NCBI GenBank assembly: GCA_030848705.1 | Contig: CM061243.1 | Location: 111,314,674 to 111,378,673 of the forward strand | From: Heracleum sosnowskyi | Lineage: Eukaryota > Streptophyta > Magnoliopsida > Apiales > Apiaceae | Length of the DNA stretch: 64,000 bases | Reading direction: 5' to 3' | Shown: piece by piece, positions 46,647 to 57,279 of the stretch | Position numbering within the stretch: position 1 is the stretch's first letter | Layout: each line of letters begins with the position of its first letter | Notes under the pieces: model-generated | What the model saw: only the letters and a program-made list of their open reading frames with translations | What the model was told of the DNA's origin: nothing | Databases searched by the model: none | Translations under genes and position numbers: made by a program

Positions 46647-48071
46647 TGAAAGGCATATGTTTTAGCCTATTTGTTTACATCGAGGATTCAACTCAACTTA
46701 AACAAGTTTGTAATAAGTAAGTAATAATTCAATTGTCACAGTCACAGGAATCTCAGAAGATCATATCTGTCAGAAGAATACAGATTAAAGTCATCCTATA
46801 GATTTGAAGAAATACTACATTGAAAGAAGTTCAATTATTTGTTCAAGCCTCAGTGAAGTCTTCAAAGATGTGGATTTATTAAAGTGACAGAGGTTTCAGA
46901 TTTGTGATAGCAAATGTACAGGTTACAAAGGTTGATCAACAGTCAAAAGCAGACAATGAACCACAACTTAAAGTCAAGATGAAGAACAGACATTGAAGTT
47001 AGTCATTTATGAACCAGATCGTGCATCAAATGACAACCCCTGACAATGGATACTCTTCAGCAGTTTAAGTGGTTCAAGAAGTGGTTTTTGTATGATTAAA
47101 GAATTTACATTCTCTTTTAAATTAGTTATTAATTTATTTATTAAATTAATTCTTCTGAATTAATTTAACAAATAAATTAAGTAATTAATTTATTGAATAA
47201 ATTAAATTCATCAGAATTTAATTTATGAAATAAATTAATTAACAGAATTAATTTAAATTAGAATTAGAATTAAATCAGAATTTCTTAATTAAAATGAACT
47301 GGAATGACTATCCAGGATAGTCATCCCGATAGTCATTCCAAGTCTATTTACATTAAAAATGTACTGGAATGACTATCAAGGGATAGTCATCCCGATAGTC
47401 ATCCTAGTACATTTCTAGAAATTCTAATTTAATTTATGTATATTCTCTTAGTCATTCCAGTACAAAGCATAGTCATTCCAGGCTTAAAAATAGTCTTTTT
47501 AAGACTATTTTGATAGTCATTACTAGTGGAATGAAAAGCAGAAACGTGCAGGCTTTTCTTATCAAGTGGACAAAGGTACAAAAGAAAAGAAAAAGAGAGA
47601 CAGAAGTATTATTCAACATAGAGATATCAAGAACATTACATTTGAAAGAAAAGCTTCTGTGAAGAACTCTGCCGATTCATTTTTAAGTGGATTAATTCTA
47701 AAAATCAGTGTGTTAAATCTAAACCAATAGAATTCATTCACTTGTACTGCTTTGACTATCTAGCGGATTTTAATCCCTAGAACGTATCTCAAATTATCAT
47801 TTATTGTTATATCTTTTTATTACAAAAATAGATAAATTCATGTCGAATTTATTCTAGATTTGTTTTAATTAGTTTGAGATTCAATCCTGTAATCAGTACT
47901 TCATTTGTAACACCTTTCAAGTTTAATATAAGTTATATTTAACTTGAATTCTGTTTCATTTAATTCCGCCATAATTTGTTCTTAAATTGTTTGATTCTAA
48001 ACAGAACAAATTCGATAAAACGGTATAGTTTGTATTCAACCCCCCTTCTACAAACTTATCAGGACCTAACA
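46647..48071 (+). repeat. 3' LTR of the SIRE-like element
   Basis: 1425 bp, same ends as the 5' LTR. Differences by eye: loss of TTTACA, one A, and about 16 substitutions. Confidence 0.92.
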
Positions 48072-48217
48072 AATGTCTTCCATATAGTGTGGTCTAAAAA
48101 TATTTTTCATCAGCAAATTCACTATTCATCAACATTTACTATTCATCAAATGTTTTTTAACTAAGTCCAAAATTTGGGGTTATTACAAATAGTACTTTTT
48201 TTTATTAAGGAAAAACT

Positions 48218-48820
48218 TGTTGCCCAGTAAATAACAATTGTAGAAGGGGGGTTGAATACAATTGTATAAGATTCTCGACTTTATATAACACAAATATGAA
48301 AGATCAATAATAATAACAATAACAGCTTTATTAACTTTGATATAAAACTGTTACAAACTCTCTTAAGAAATTCTGATGTTCTTAAGAGCTGCTAGCTTAC
48401 AAAAACTCTCTCAAGAAATTCTGTTCTTAAGAGCTTCTCTCCGATTATGTTCTCTCTCTCTGATCAGTACATAAATCGAAACCAAAACTGTGTTTATATA
48501 GTGCACACAGCTTCTCTATCAATAACAAGATAAGTCCTAATCATAATAAAGATAGAAACATATCTTTAATCGATAGCTGCATTCTACAAACCAGGAACAA
48601 ACTTCCATGTTTATCTAGACTCCAAATATAACTCGAAGTAGGAATCCTGATCAGCTTCAAGTCCTGATGATCAAACCTGATCATAGTCTGAGTAGGAATC
48701 CTGATGATCAATAAGATACTGACGCTTGATCAAATACTGATGACCATGCAATACTGATGACGTCAGCAATCCTGATCAGTTGAGTCTAGCTTCTGACGAT
48801 CATTGAATTCTGATCTAACA
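48218..48820 (-). repeat. 3' LTR of the young copia element
   Basis: On the minus strand TGTTAGATCAG to GGGCAACA. It is preceded in element orientation by the polypurine tract AGATTGGGGGAGAT (48821-48834). Rich in CCTGAT and GATCA words. Confidence 0.92.
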
Positions 48821-48929
48821 ATCTCCCCCAATCTCATACTTTGTGAAATAAAGTATAGATTCCAAAATTTCAATGATGTCAAAAACATGTATCAAAATGT
48901 ACGAGTATCTTCAGAAACAACTTATCTGT

Positions 48930-51900
48930 TCAAGCTTTGTGATAGAACAGATTCATCTTCAAGAAGTTGGATAATAAACTTTCTTCTTTTTCTTCAAGAA
49001 TTTGAATCAGTCTTTCCTTAAGATTTCTGAGTTCTTCATCTTCCTCATTAATCTGGTAGATAGCTGCTCTGAGATTCTGTATGGAGTTTCTCTGTAGACT
49101 GTGCTCTTCAAGCAAAAGATAAGCAATTTCCTTCCCATCAGGATTGAGAGAAAGATGAGTCATGCCAAAATTTACTTCTTTAACAACAGTACCCCTTTGC
49201 ATTTCCACATCCTGACCTCTTTGATTTAAGTACATGGGAGTATAATTACCATCGAAATTACTGTTTCCATCCAGTCTTCTTCTTATAGTTGACAAAATCA
49301 TGTCAGCCCATACTTTGTACACTTGGTTCTTCCATCTTAACAGATAGTGAACATATTTCAGTTCCTGTGTAGTTTTCATCAGCAGATCTTGAATAGATAG
49401 AATCTTCACACTACCATCTTTCATGAAGTACAGAAGCTTTTCTTTCTTTTCAAAACCATCATGACAATCTATAACTATATCAACAGATAATAAATTGTTC
49501 AGGTTTTCAGAAGTTAAAGTACCTCCAATTTCTGTCAAGGAGTAAGGATCAACATATGACATATTCAGATATTCACCATCTCTGTGTCCAATACCTCCTC
49601 TTGAATTACTTGACAATTGCTTCAGATTTGAAAACATCTTTAACCAGAGTGCTTTTGATCTAGCCATATCAGACAAATCAACAACACTTGAAGCGCTTGT
49701 AATAATTCCACCAGACTGAAAATTGATAGGTGTATCACAACTTAATGTGCTAATATGTTTCCACTTCTTGTCTTTTTCCTTTTCAAAAGTGTAGCTTCTT
49801 TCCAGTAAAGATTCTTGTCTGCTTGAATTTCTCCATTGTCTTTTATTTGAAACTTTAAGCCTTTGTAGATAGAGATTGAAATCTTCATTTGTTCTTCTTG
49901 TAATATCTCTTCTTCTGGCTTCTTCTTCTTCATCTACTTCTTTGTTGTGACAATCAACAACAGTAGATAAGATTATCAAATCAACCTCTTGCAGAATTTC
50001 AGATTCGTCAGGATCTTGAATATTGTCAGGATTAGAATCTTCAATTTGATTTGTATTGCTGAGAGTTGATTTTCTTGATTTTCTTCTCAATTCAGGTTCT
50101 TCTTCAACAATTCCATCATCACCAAAAGTAGATCTGTCAGGAACTACAAGAGTTTGAATAGGTTCAGGAATTTCTTCAATTCTTAACCCTCTAGACCTTG
50201 TCTGTCTAGGTAATATTTGAGTTGAAGAACCTCTTTTACTTCTTCTAGCACCTCTCCTACCTCTGCTTCCTCTACCTCTAGCAGGAGCAGTATAGCTTTC
50301 CATTGTCTCTCTTTGTAGTTTCAAGAATTCTTCATGTGAGAGATCTGGATATTCTTCACTTGCTATAGAGAGTGCTTTTCTTGCATATAATTGTTGAACT
50401 CTTTTATCAGTGTGATATAGAGTAACAATTCTGCCGTCTTTTGTAGAAAACTTCTGGAATAAATTTGATGCATCTTCAGGATTATCAATAATCACATCTT
50501 CATCACCTTCAGGAATTGTAGCAAGAATGTGTCCATGACCAGGTGTCAGGATTTGATCTTCCGTCAGGATCTGAGATTGCATCAATGTTCTTACTGTCTT
50601 AACTCCAGAATCAGAAACATGAGTTGACTGCGTTGTTTGACTTTGAGAAGTTTGGATTGTCTTCATAACAACAGCATCAGAGGTTTCTCCTTGTATCGCT
50701 TTGTCACCACCATCATCTCCAGTATCATCATCATTATTTCTTAATACTAGATCAGGTGTACATTTTGTCTGAATAACCTTCTCCCCCTTTTTGACATCAG
50801 GATTTGACAATAATTGCAAAATTAAGGAAAGAGAGGCTTGAATTTCAGTTACCTTAGTATCCAGAGAATCAATTCGTTGTTTGATGGAGGTTTGTTCTGA
50901 AACAACAGATTTCACTTGGGATTCTACTACCCTCAGTTGGAAAGTAGTAGGCACCTTTGTAAAATTATTAAAGATATCAGTCCTCACTTTTTCAGTTGAA
51001 CCCTTGATAGAATCAATCTCACTTTTCAGGCTTTTGGATAACAGAGTAGTAGCCTTCAGATGATTCTTCAAGTCTTGATTCTCTATAGACTTCACTGCAT
51101 TATAGGCATGTTCAATAGCAGAAGAAAAACTGATAGATTCATCAGAATTGTGCCATGAATTATTCCATTCATTCTGTCTAAATGCCTCTGCAGGATCAAA
51201 GGAAGGAGTAGAAAAATCTTGTCTCTGATCTTTCCCAGTGAAAGCATTGCTAGCCGTATATGTACTTGATGAACCAAAATTAGTTCCAAGACTAATTTTG
51301 AGTGTTGTAGCAAGCTGTTCCTTCTCTTTTCGATTTTCATTATCATCATCACTATCATCAGAAGTATCATCAGCAGTATCATGAGTAATATCAGGATCAG
51401 GAATAGCAATACCTTTAAGTTTATCCTGTGGTTCTGAGATAGGATGATCCATTGGTCTTGAACGAAGTGGCTGTATCAAAATAGGTTCATTATCAGGAGC
51501 ACCACTAGCGTCAGGATGAACATCGTCAGGATTTGATATGCGTGCATCAGTATTTGCTACCAATGGTTCTTGTGGAGCTTGAGGTTCAGAAGCTGCTTCA
51601 ACACTTTGAGCTAAAGGTTCTTGTGTGCTTCCCTCATTGACAATGTTCTCGACCAATCTTTCAACAGAAGCTGTAGCTTTGCCTGCATCTTCACTTTGAG
51701 AAGATGGTTCTTGTGTAGCTGGAATGTTGATGTCTTCATTCTCCCTTTGAGAAAATGGTTCTTGTGTGACCATTCCACTAGCTAAGCCTTCACCCAAACT
51801 TTGATTGAGTGGTTCTTGTGTGGCAGAATCAACAGTAGCTGCTGAATTACTCTGAAATTCAGGTTCTTGTGGGCTTGATCCTTTCAGCTTCTTCTGTCTC

Positions 51901-52628
51901 TGATAGACTAACTCTTCTGCATTCCTCTTTTTCTTTGATGTAGGTGTAAGACCAACCAAGGAAGCAGTTGTAGATACCTTCTCCCAAGAATGTCCTCGAA
52001 TCTGAGATGGAGAGGCTGGAGAGTCTGATATAGAGACAACTTTTGTTGTTGCATCAGGAATACTAACATCAGGATTTGATGTCTGAATATCAGTATCCTT
52101 CATTTGCACTGTCAAAGGAATATGATACCTGCTCTTTGATAATTTCCTTGTCTTTTGTGGTTTTGATAAAGGTACCACAGCTTTAGTAGCAGTATCAGCA
52201 ACTTCCTTGTTCACATTCATCACAGAGGATATAGGTAAGTCATCCTCTGAATCACTTTCATCAATCAACCTTAACTTCCTTTTCACAGGAACATTCTTAA
52301 CAACCTCATCAGCTTTCTTCACCAGGACCCCTTGTACACCCCCTTGTATCTTCTTTTTAGTGAGTGGTGTAGAGGAAAAATCCTTTGAACCTGATTGCCT
52401 TCCAGACACATCAGTTCTAGCTGATTTCTTTGATTTTACAACTAAAGTCTTTTGAGAGACAGTAGAGGTGGTTGTTAACTGTTTAGACTGTTTAGGTTGC
52501 ATGCTTGTGTCAGGAACAAGGTGGGTTGGTCCTTGTACCATAGCATTAGAAAGTAGTCCATAATGAGTAGGTATTTTCTGATGTAAGAAAAACCTAACCT
52601 CATCAGGAATAAAAGCATTTCCGCACAA
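48930..52628 (-). CDS. ORF3 of the young copia element, intact 1232 aa
   Basis: An undamaged 1232-codon frame on the same strand as pol, ending 109 bp before the 3' LTR, in the env-like position of SIRE elements. It starts MCGNAFIPDEVRFFLHQKIP. Residues 30-480 are low complexity with repeated Q-E-P-(L/F)-(S/N/A)-Q segments and S-N-P-D/I-P-D motifs; about 520-640 a coiled coil; about 780-830 an Arg/Gly-rich basic patch (ARGRGSRGRRGARRSKRGSS); the C-terminal 300 residues are more globular and end in an E/K-rich helix. No signal peptide or transmembrane span seen. The typical N-terminal YAICSNVDLK-like domain of the other element is missing, so this may be a C-terminal exon or a diverged version. 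Function unknown. Confidence 0.8.
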   Translation of the reverse strand: MCGNAFIPDEVRFFLHQKIPTHYGLLSNAMVQGPTHLVPDTSMQPKQSKQLTTTSTVSQKTLVVKSKKSARTDVSGRQSGSKDFSSTPLTKKKIQGGVQGVLVKKADEVVKNVPVKRKLRLIDESDSEDDLPISSVMNVNKEVADTATKAVVPLSKPQKTRKLSKSRYHIPLTVQMKDTDIQTSNPDVSIPDATTKVVSISDSPASPSQIRGHSWEKVSTTASLVGLTPTSKKKRNAEELVYQRQKKLKGSSPQEPEFQSNSAATVDSATQEPLNQSLGEGLASGMVTQEPFSQRENEDINIPATQEPSSQSEDAGKATASVERLVENIVNEGSTQEPLAQSVEAASEPQAPQEPLVANTDARISNPDDVHPDASGAPDNEPILIQPLRSRPMDHPISEPQDKLKGIAIPDPDITHDTADDTSDDSDDDNENRKEKEQLATTLKISLGTNFGSSSTYTASNAFTGKDQRQDFSTPSFDPAEAFRQNEWNNSWHNSDESISFSSAIEHAYNAVKSIENQDLKNHLKATTLLSKSLKSEIDSIKGSTEKVRTDIFNNFTKVPTTFQLRVVESQVKSVVSEQTSIKQRIDSLDTKVTEIQASLSLILQLLSNPDVKKGEKVIQTKCTPDLVLRNNDDDTGDDGGDKAIQGETSDAVVMKTIQTSQSQTTQSTHVSDSGVKTVRTLMQSQILTEDQILTPGHGHILATIPEGDEDVIIDNPEDASNLFQKFSTKDGRIVTLYHTDKRVQQLYARKALSIASEEYPDLSHEEFLKLQRETMESYTAPARGRGSRGRRGARRSKRGSSTQILPRQTRSRGLRIEEIPEPIQTLVVPDRSTFGDDGIVEEEPELRRKSRKSTLSNTNQIEDSNPDNIQDPDESEILQEVDLIILSTVVDCHNKEVDEEEEARRRDITRRTNEDFNLYLQRLKVSNKRQWRNSSRQESLLERSYTFEKEKDKKWKHISTLSCDTPINFQSGGIITSASSVVDLSDMARSKALWLKMFSNLKQLSSNSRGGIGHRDGEYLNMSYVDPYSLTEIGGTLTSENLNNLLSVDIVIDCHDGFEKKEKLLYFMKDGSVKILSIQDLLMKTTQELKYVHYLLRWKNQVYKVWADMILSTIRRRLDGNSNFDGNYTPMYLNQRGQDVEMQRGTVVKEVNFGMTHLSLNPDGKEIAYLLLEEHSLQRNSIQNLRAAIYQINEEDEELRNLKERLIQILEEKEESLLSNFLKMNLFYHKA

Positions 52629-52869
52629 AATATTTTGCCATATCAGGATTGAAAAAAAAAATATTCAATAAGATTAAAATAAAATTTTATTTAAGAAAAC
52701 AAAATTTATTTTAACAATCCTGAATAGAGTTTTGGTTTAAGAAAAATAACCAAATTAATGGTCATAGAATTAAAACACGCTTACCAGCAAACGAGGCAAA
52801 AATATTTATGGAAAACCGAACCGTCTCATCGAGATTGTAGAAATGACCTGCACCCTTAATACACATTCT

Positions 52870-52880
52870 CTATAAAAGAG
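52870..52880 (+). promoter_or_regulatory. TATA box of antisense unit
   Basis: CTATAAAAGAG on the plus strand, 104 bp upstream of ATG 52974, at the usual distance for a plant promoter with a short 5' leader of about 70 nt. It lies between pol and ORF3 of a minus-strand element, so any transcript runs against the element's own RNA. Confidence 0.6.
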
Positions 52881-52973
52881 AACTGTTAAGCATAATCATC
52901 ATATATCTATTAAAACACAAACCCTCTCCAGAGAAAAAAACTTACGAAAACCTTTCACCTTCTTTGTTTTTCA

Positions 52974-53375
52974 ATGGCTGCCAACAATCAAAACAACATA
53001 CCTGATGAAGAAATTGATAGAATTTGGCAACAAATGGATGAGGCGCTTGCTGAGATGGAGCCACAACCAGTTCCTGACCCTCAGGAACATGAAGCGTTTA
53101 TAAACGCTATGGTTGATGTGGTGTGGCACAACTTTGTGCAAGCCAATCCTGACTGGAATCCTCTTGAGAATCTCATCTATGAAGAGGATGAAGACGATGA
53201 GGATGATGAAGAGGATGAGGATGAAGATGATGAAGAGCTCATCCGAGAGCTTGAGAAACGTAAGAAGAGAATCCGTGATGCTTGTACGTCATGCAAGTTG
53301 GAGGCACGGAGGCGTCCCGGTGGTCACGGTGACGATCCGCCTTCAAGTGCATCAGCTCCTCTTTTTGTCTCTTAA
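52974..53375 (+). CDS. Antisense ORF inside the copia element, 133 aa
   Basis: ATG at 52974 in the context TTTTCAATGGCTGCC (A at -3 and G at +4, a good plant start) and TAA at 53373. Residues 1-65 are helical and polar (DEEIDRIWQQMDEALAEME, VVWHNFVQANPDWNP); 66-90 an almost pure Asp/Glu run; 90-115 basic with CTSCKLEARRRPGGHG; a Ser/Pro end. It is richer in GC than its surroundings. TTTGT- and AATGAA-type 3' signals follow at 53510-53570. No known domain recognised. It may be a captured host gene fragment or an element-encoded antisense gene; antisense ORFs occur in several plant LTR families. Confidence 0.6.
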   Translation: MAANNQNNIPDEEIDRIWQQMDEALAEMEPQPVPDPQEHEAFINAMVDVVWHNFVQANPDWNPLENLIYEEDEDDEDDEEDEDEDDEELIRELEKRKKRIRDACTSCKLEARRRPGGHGDDPPSSASAPLFVS

Positions 53376-53925
53376 GGATGGAACAAGAGACCTTCCAGTT
53401 CTGATGAACTGTGAAGCTGCTCAGGAGCATTCATGCTAATTTGCAGGGCACGTGTTCATGCTTATCTGTAAAGCACGAGTTCCTGAGTAGAAAATAGACT
53501 AGGAAAACAAATATGTAATTTCCATATTTCATGTGTAATGTATCTTCAAGTATTAATGAAATTTGTCTATTTTCTCAATTGTTTGCTTCCTGTACTTGCC
53601 TGCAAAATTTGTTAGTAACACTCATAGTGATATTGAGATGATAAATAATAAACTCTGATAATAATGACATTGATAATTAAGACTGAAAACTTAATCAAAG
53701 ACTAAGTAATAATCTAATTGTCCAGAGTTTACCAGGAGTGTTGATGACAAATTAGCATAGAACCTCTGGTTTTCATACCAGCTTCAATCATCTGAGCATC
53801 AGGATTTGACCAGTGGACTTCCTGTCAGGATTCCATCCTATCAGGATTTGATCAAAGAAAACATACCTTTCTGAATAACCATCAGGATTTGACAGTTATC
53901 AGGATTTCCTCTCTGTAGCTTTTCC
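53376..53925. other. Spacer between antisense unit and pol end
   Basis: About 550 bp. It contains plant-type 3'-end signals for the plus-strand unit (near 53500-53570) and, at 53805-53905, five ATCAGGATT(T/C) words in noncoding DNA. Confidence 0.5.
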
Positions 53926-56900
53926 TCAGAAATTCTCAAAATTCATCATTCCAAGTTCATTCACCAACTTATTGAAAGTAGCTTCAGGCAGTGGCTTGGT
54001 GAATATATCAGCTAGTTGTTGATCAGTAGGAACAAAGTGAAGTTCAATTGTTCCTTCCAGAACCTGTTCTCTTATAAAGTGATATCTGATACTTATGTGT
54101 TTAGTAAGAGAATGCTGAACTGGATTTCCTGTCATTGCAATAGCACTTTGGTTATCACAATAAATAGGGATTTTTGAGTATGACAGGCCATAATCTAACA
54201 ACTGATTTCTCATCCACATTATCTGAGCACAACAACTTCCTGCAGCAATGTACTCAGCTTCTGCAGTTGAAGTGGAAATAGATTTCTGCTTTTTACTGAA
54301 CCATGAAACTAGTCTTCCACCCAAAAACTGACAACTTCCTGAAGTACTTTTCCTGTCTATTTTGCATCCTGCAAAATCAGCATCTGAATAACCACACAAC
54401 CCAAAATCTGATTCCCTTGCATACCAAAGGCCAAGTGAAGGAGTGCCTTTGAGATATCTGAAAATTCTTTTGACTGCGATCAGATGTGGTTCTCTAGGTT
54501 TTGCTTGAAATCTTGCACATAGACAGGTTGCAAACATGATATCTGGTCTACTGGCAGTGAGATACAATAAAGAGCCAATCATTCCTCTGTAGTGAGTTAC
54601 ATCTACCTCTTCACCTTGATCAGGATCAAGTTTGGTAGCTGTAGCTATGGGAGTTGAAGCAGGAGTACTGTCTTGCATGTTAAACCTTGTCAGTAAGTTC
54701 CTTGTGTATTTAGACTGATTAATAAAAATCCCTTCATCAGTCTGTTTAACTTGAAGACCCAGAAAGTAACTCATTTCTCCCATCATGCTCATTTGATATC
54801 TTGACTGCATAAGCTTGGAAAACTTTTCACACAGCTTATTGTTTGTTGACCCAAAAATGATATCATCAACATAAATCTAAACTAACAGCAACTCCTTACC
54901 ATGATTCAAATAAAATAGAGTTTTATCAATTGCACCTCTTTTGAATCCACTTTCCAGTAAGAATTGAGCTAAGGTTTCATACCATGCTCTTGGAGCTTGC
55001 TTTAGTCCATAAAGTGCCTTATCCAGTCTGTAGACATGATCTGGATATTTAGGATCAATGAAACCAGGAGGTTGTTCAACATAAACTTCTTCCTCCAGTT
55101 CACCATTTAAGAAAGCACTTTTAACATCCATCTGGAAAACCTTGAATTTCTTATGTGCTGCATAAGCAAGAAATATCCTGATGGCTTCTAGTCTTGCAAC
55201 AGGAGCAAAAGTTTCATCATAGTCAATTCCCTCTTGTTGGGAATACCCCTTTGCAACTAGCCTTGCTTTATTTCTGATAATGACTCCATCAGAATCAGTC
55301 TTGTTCTTGAAAATCCACTTTGTACCAACAATTGATCTATTCTTTGGTCTTGGTACCAGTTTCCAGACTTCATTCCTTTCAAATTCATTCAGTTCTTCTT
55401 GCATTGCAGTAACCCAATCAGCATTTTTAAGTGCATCTTCAACTTTCTTAGGCACCTCCTTGGATAGAAAGTTATTATATAAACATTCATTATGAGTTGC
55501 ACTTCTTGTTTGAACACCTGCATCAGGATCTCCAATTATCAAATCAGGAGTATGATCTTTAGTCCATTTCCTTGCTGGTGTCAAATTGTTTCTTGAAATA
55601 GATGCTCCCCCTGGATTGGTGTTATCTTGATTGAAAGAATTTGATTGATTTGAAGCTCTCCCTGAATTATTGCTATGCCCTCCTGATGTGTTATCAGGAT
55701 CTTCACTTGAATCAGCATCTGAAGAATTCTGTCCTGATGATTGAGTTGACTCTGAACTTGTAGTAGAATGCCGTTGCTCCCCCTCAACATTAGCACTACT
55801 AGTTGTATCACTATTGTTTGTATCATCAGTATTAGCACCATCAGTATCTGGTGTGTCATCAGGATTTGGTGACCCATCAGGATCTGATGTATTGACAGGA
55901 TCTGATTCACTTTCTTCAGGTTCCTTGGAAGCTTCATTTTCAAATAACAATCTATCATGCGAGTCTTCAATGATTCCAGTTATCTTCTTGTCATCAAAAG
56001 ATACATGTATTGACTCCATGACAGTTCTTGTTCTCAAATTAAAAACTCTGAAGGCTCTGGATGTAGGATAACCTATGAATATTCCTTCATCAGCCTTTGT
56101 TTCAAATTTCCCTAGCTGTTCAGGATGAGTTCTGAGAACAAAACATTTACAGCCAAACACATGCAAATGCTTCAGACTTGGTTTCTTCTCTTTGAGAGAC
56201 TGATAAGGAGTAACACCATGCCTGTTTATCAATGTGAGATTTTGTGTATAGCTTGCTGTGTTGACTGCTTCTGCCCAGAAATATGTAGGTAATTTAGCTT
56301 CTTCCAACATAGTTCTGCCAGCTTCAATAAGAGTTCTATTCTTCCTTTCTACTACTCCATTTTGCTGAGGTGTGCCAGGAGCAGAGAATTGTTGAATGAT
56401 TCCTTTGTATTTGCAGAACTCTTCCATCTTTGAATTCTTAAATTCAGTACCATTATCACTTCTTAGAATCTTGACTTTGTACTTTGTGGTTGTCTCAATC
56501 ATCCTCACATGATCCAACAGAACTTCAGGAGTTTCATCTTTTCTATGCAGAAAATACACCCAGGTGAATCTAGAATATTCATCAACAATTACAAGAGTGT
56601 ACCTTTTCTTACTGATGGACATGATGTTGACTGGACCAAACAGATCAAGATGTAGCATGTGATATGGTTCTTCAATAGAGGATTCTGATTTACTCTGGAA
56701 TGATGTCCTTCTTTGTTTTGCTTTTTGGCATGCATCACAGAGTCCATCAGGTGTATATAAGACATTAGGTAATCCTCTTACTAACTCTTTCTTAACCAAC
56801 TCATTGATGTTGCTGAAGTTGAGATGAGAAAGCTTCTTGTGCCAATTCCAACTTTCATCTACTGAAGCTTTACTGATGAAACATGTAGGGGAGCCATCAG

Positions 56901-57264
56901 TATCTGAGAGAATGTTGGCTTCATATATGTTACCATGCCTGTAGCCAGTTAGTGCTATCTTCCCTGTTGCTTTACTGACTACTTCACAATGTGTGGAATA
57001 GAAATTGACATGATAACCTCTGTCAGTGATTTGACTAATACTCAACAAGTTGTGTTTTAGTCCCTTCACTAGAGCTACTTTCTCAATGATGACATTTCCA
57101 ATGATTATATTGCCATATCCCAAGGTTTGTCCAATGTTGCCATCTCCATAAGACACAGTTGGGCCAGCTTTTTCCTCATATTCTGATAACAGGGCTTTGT
57201 TTCCAGTCATGTGCACAGAACATCCACTATCCATGACTAACACATTTTTCTTTTTACCCTGCAT
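53926..57264 (-). pseudogene. pol: Copia Pol, one nonsense codon before YVDD
   Basis: One frame from 57264 to 53926, interrupted only by TAG at 54877-54879. Motifs: protease MDSGCSVHMTG; integrase head (WNWHKKLSHLNF, CDACQKAK) and core (LHLDLFGPVNI, RSDNGTEFKN, QNGVVERKNRTL); an Asp/Asn/Pro/Ser-rich linker (NTSDPDGSPNPDDTPD); RT (KWIFKNKTDSDG, QMDVKSAFLNGEL), stop, then IYVDDIIFGS; RNase H (EAEYIAAGSCC) and ADIFTKPLPE. The stop lies one codon before I-Y-V-D-D, so RT and RNase H would be cut off. It is in the same frame as gag, separated by the gag TAG and five codons. Confidence 0.92.
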
Positions 57265-57279
57265 CAGAATAGAAACACA

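Larger units (their letters stand above)
34902..48071 (+). mobile_element. SIRE-like copia element with env-like ORF
   Basis: A complete 13170-bp Ty1/copia element with LTRs 34902-36333 (1432 bp) and 46647-48071 (1425 bp) and target duplication AATGT (34897-34901, 48072-48076). The order gag, protease, integrase, RT, RNase H, then a third ORF (42901-46389) is that of the SIRE/Maximus lineage. The LTRs differ by two small indels (6 and 1 bp) and about 16 substitutions. Gag, pol and env-like frames all carry stops or frameshifts, so it is not autonomous now. Confidence 0.92.
30420..48187. mobile_element. Gypsy-type solo LTR, split by a SIRE-like element
   Basis: Starts TGTAACACCCCC at 30420 and ends GGTTATTACA at 48187, flanked by the same five bases AATAG (30415-30419 and 48188-48192). 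Removing the copia insertion (34902-48071 plus one AATGT) leaves about 4593 bp with no gag or pol, hence a solo LTR rather than a whole element. The termini are of the kind common in plant chromoviruses and Tat elements. It is long for an LTR but within the range of large plant families. Several minisatellites lie inside. Confidence 0.82.
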
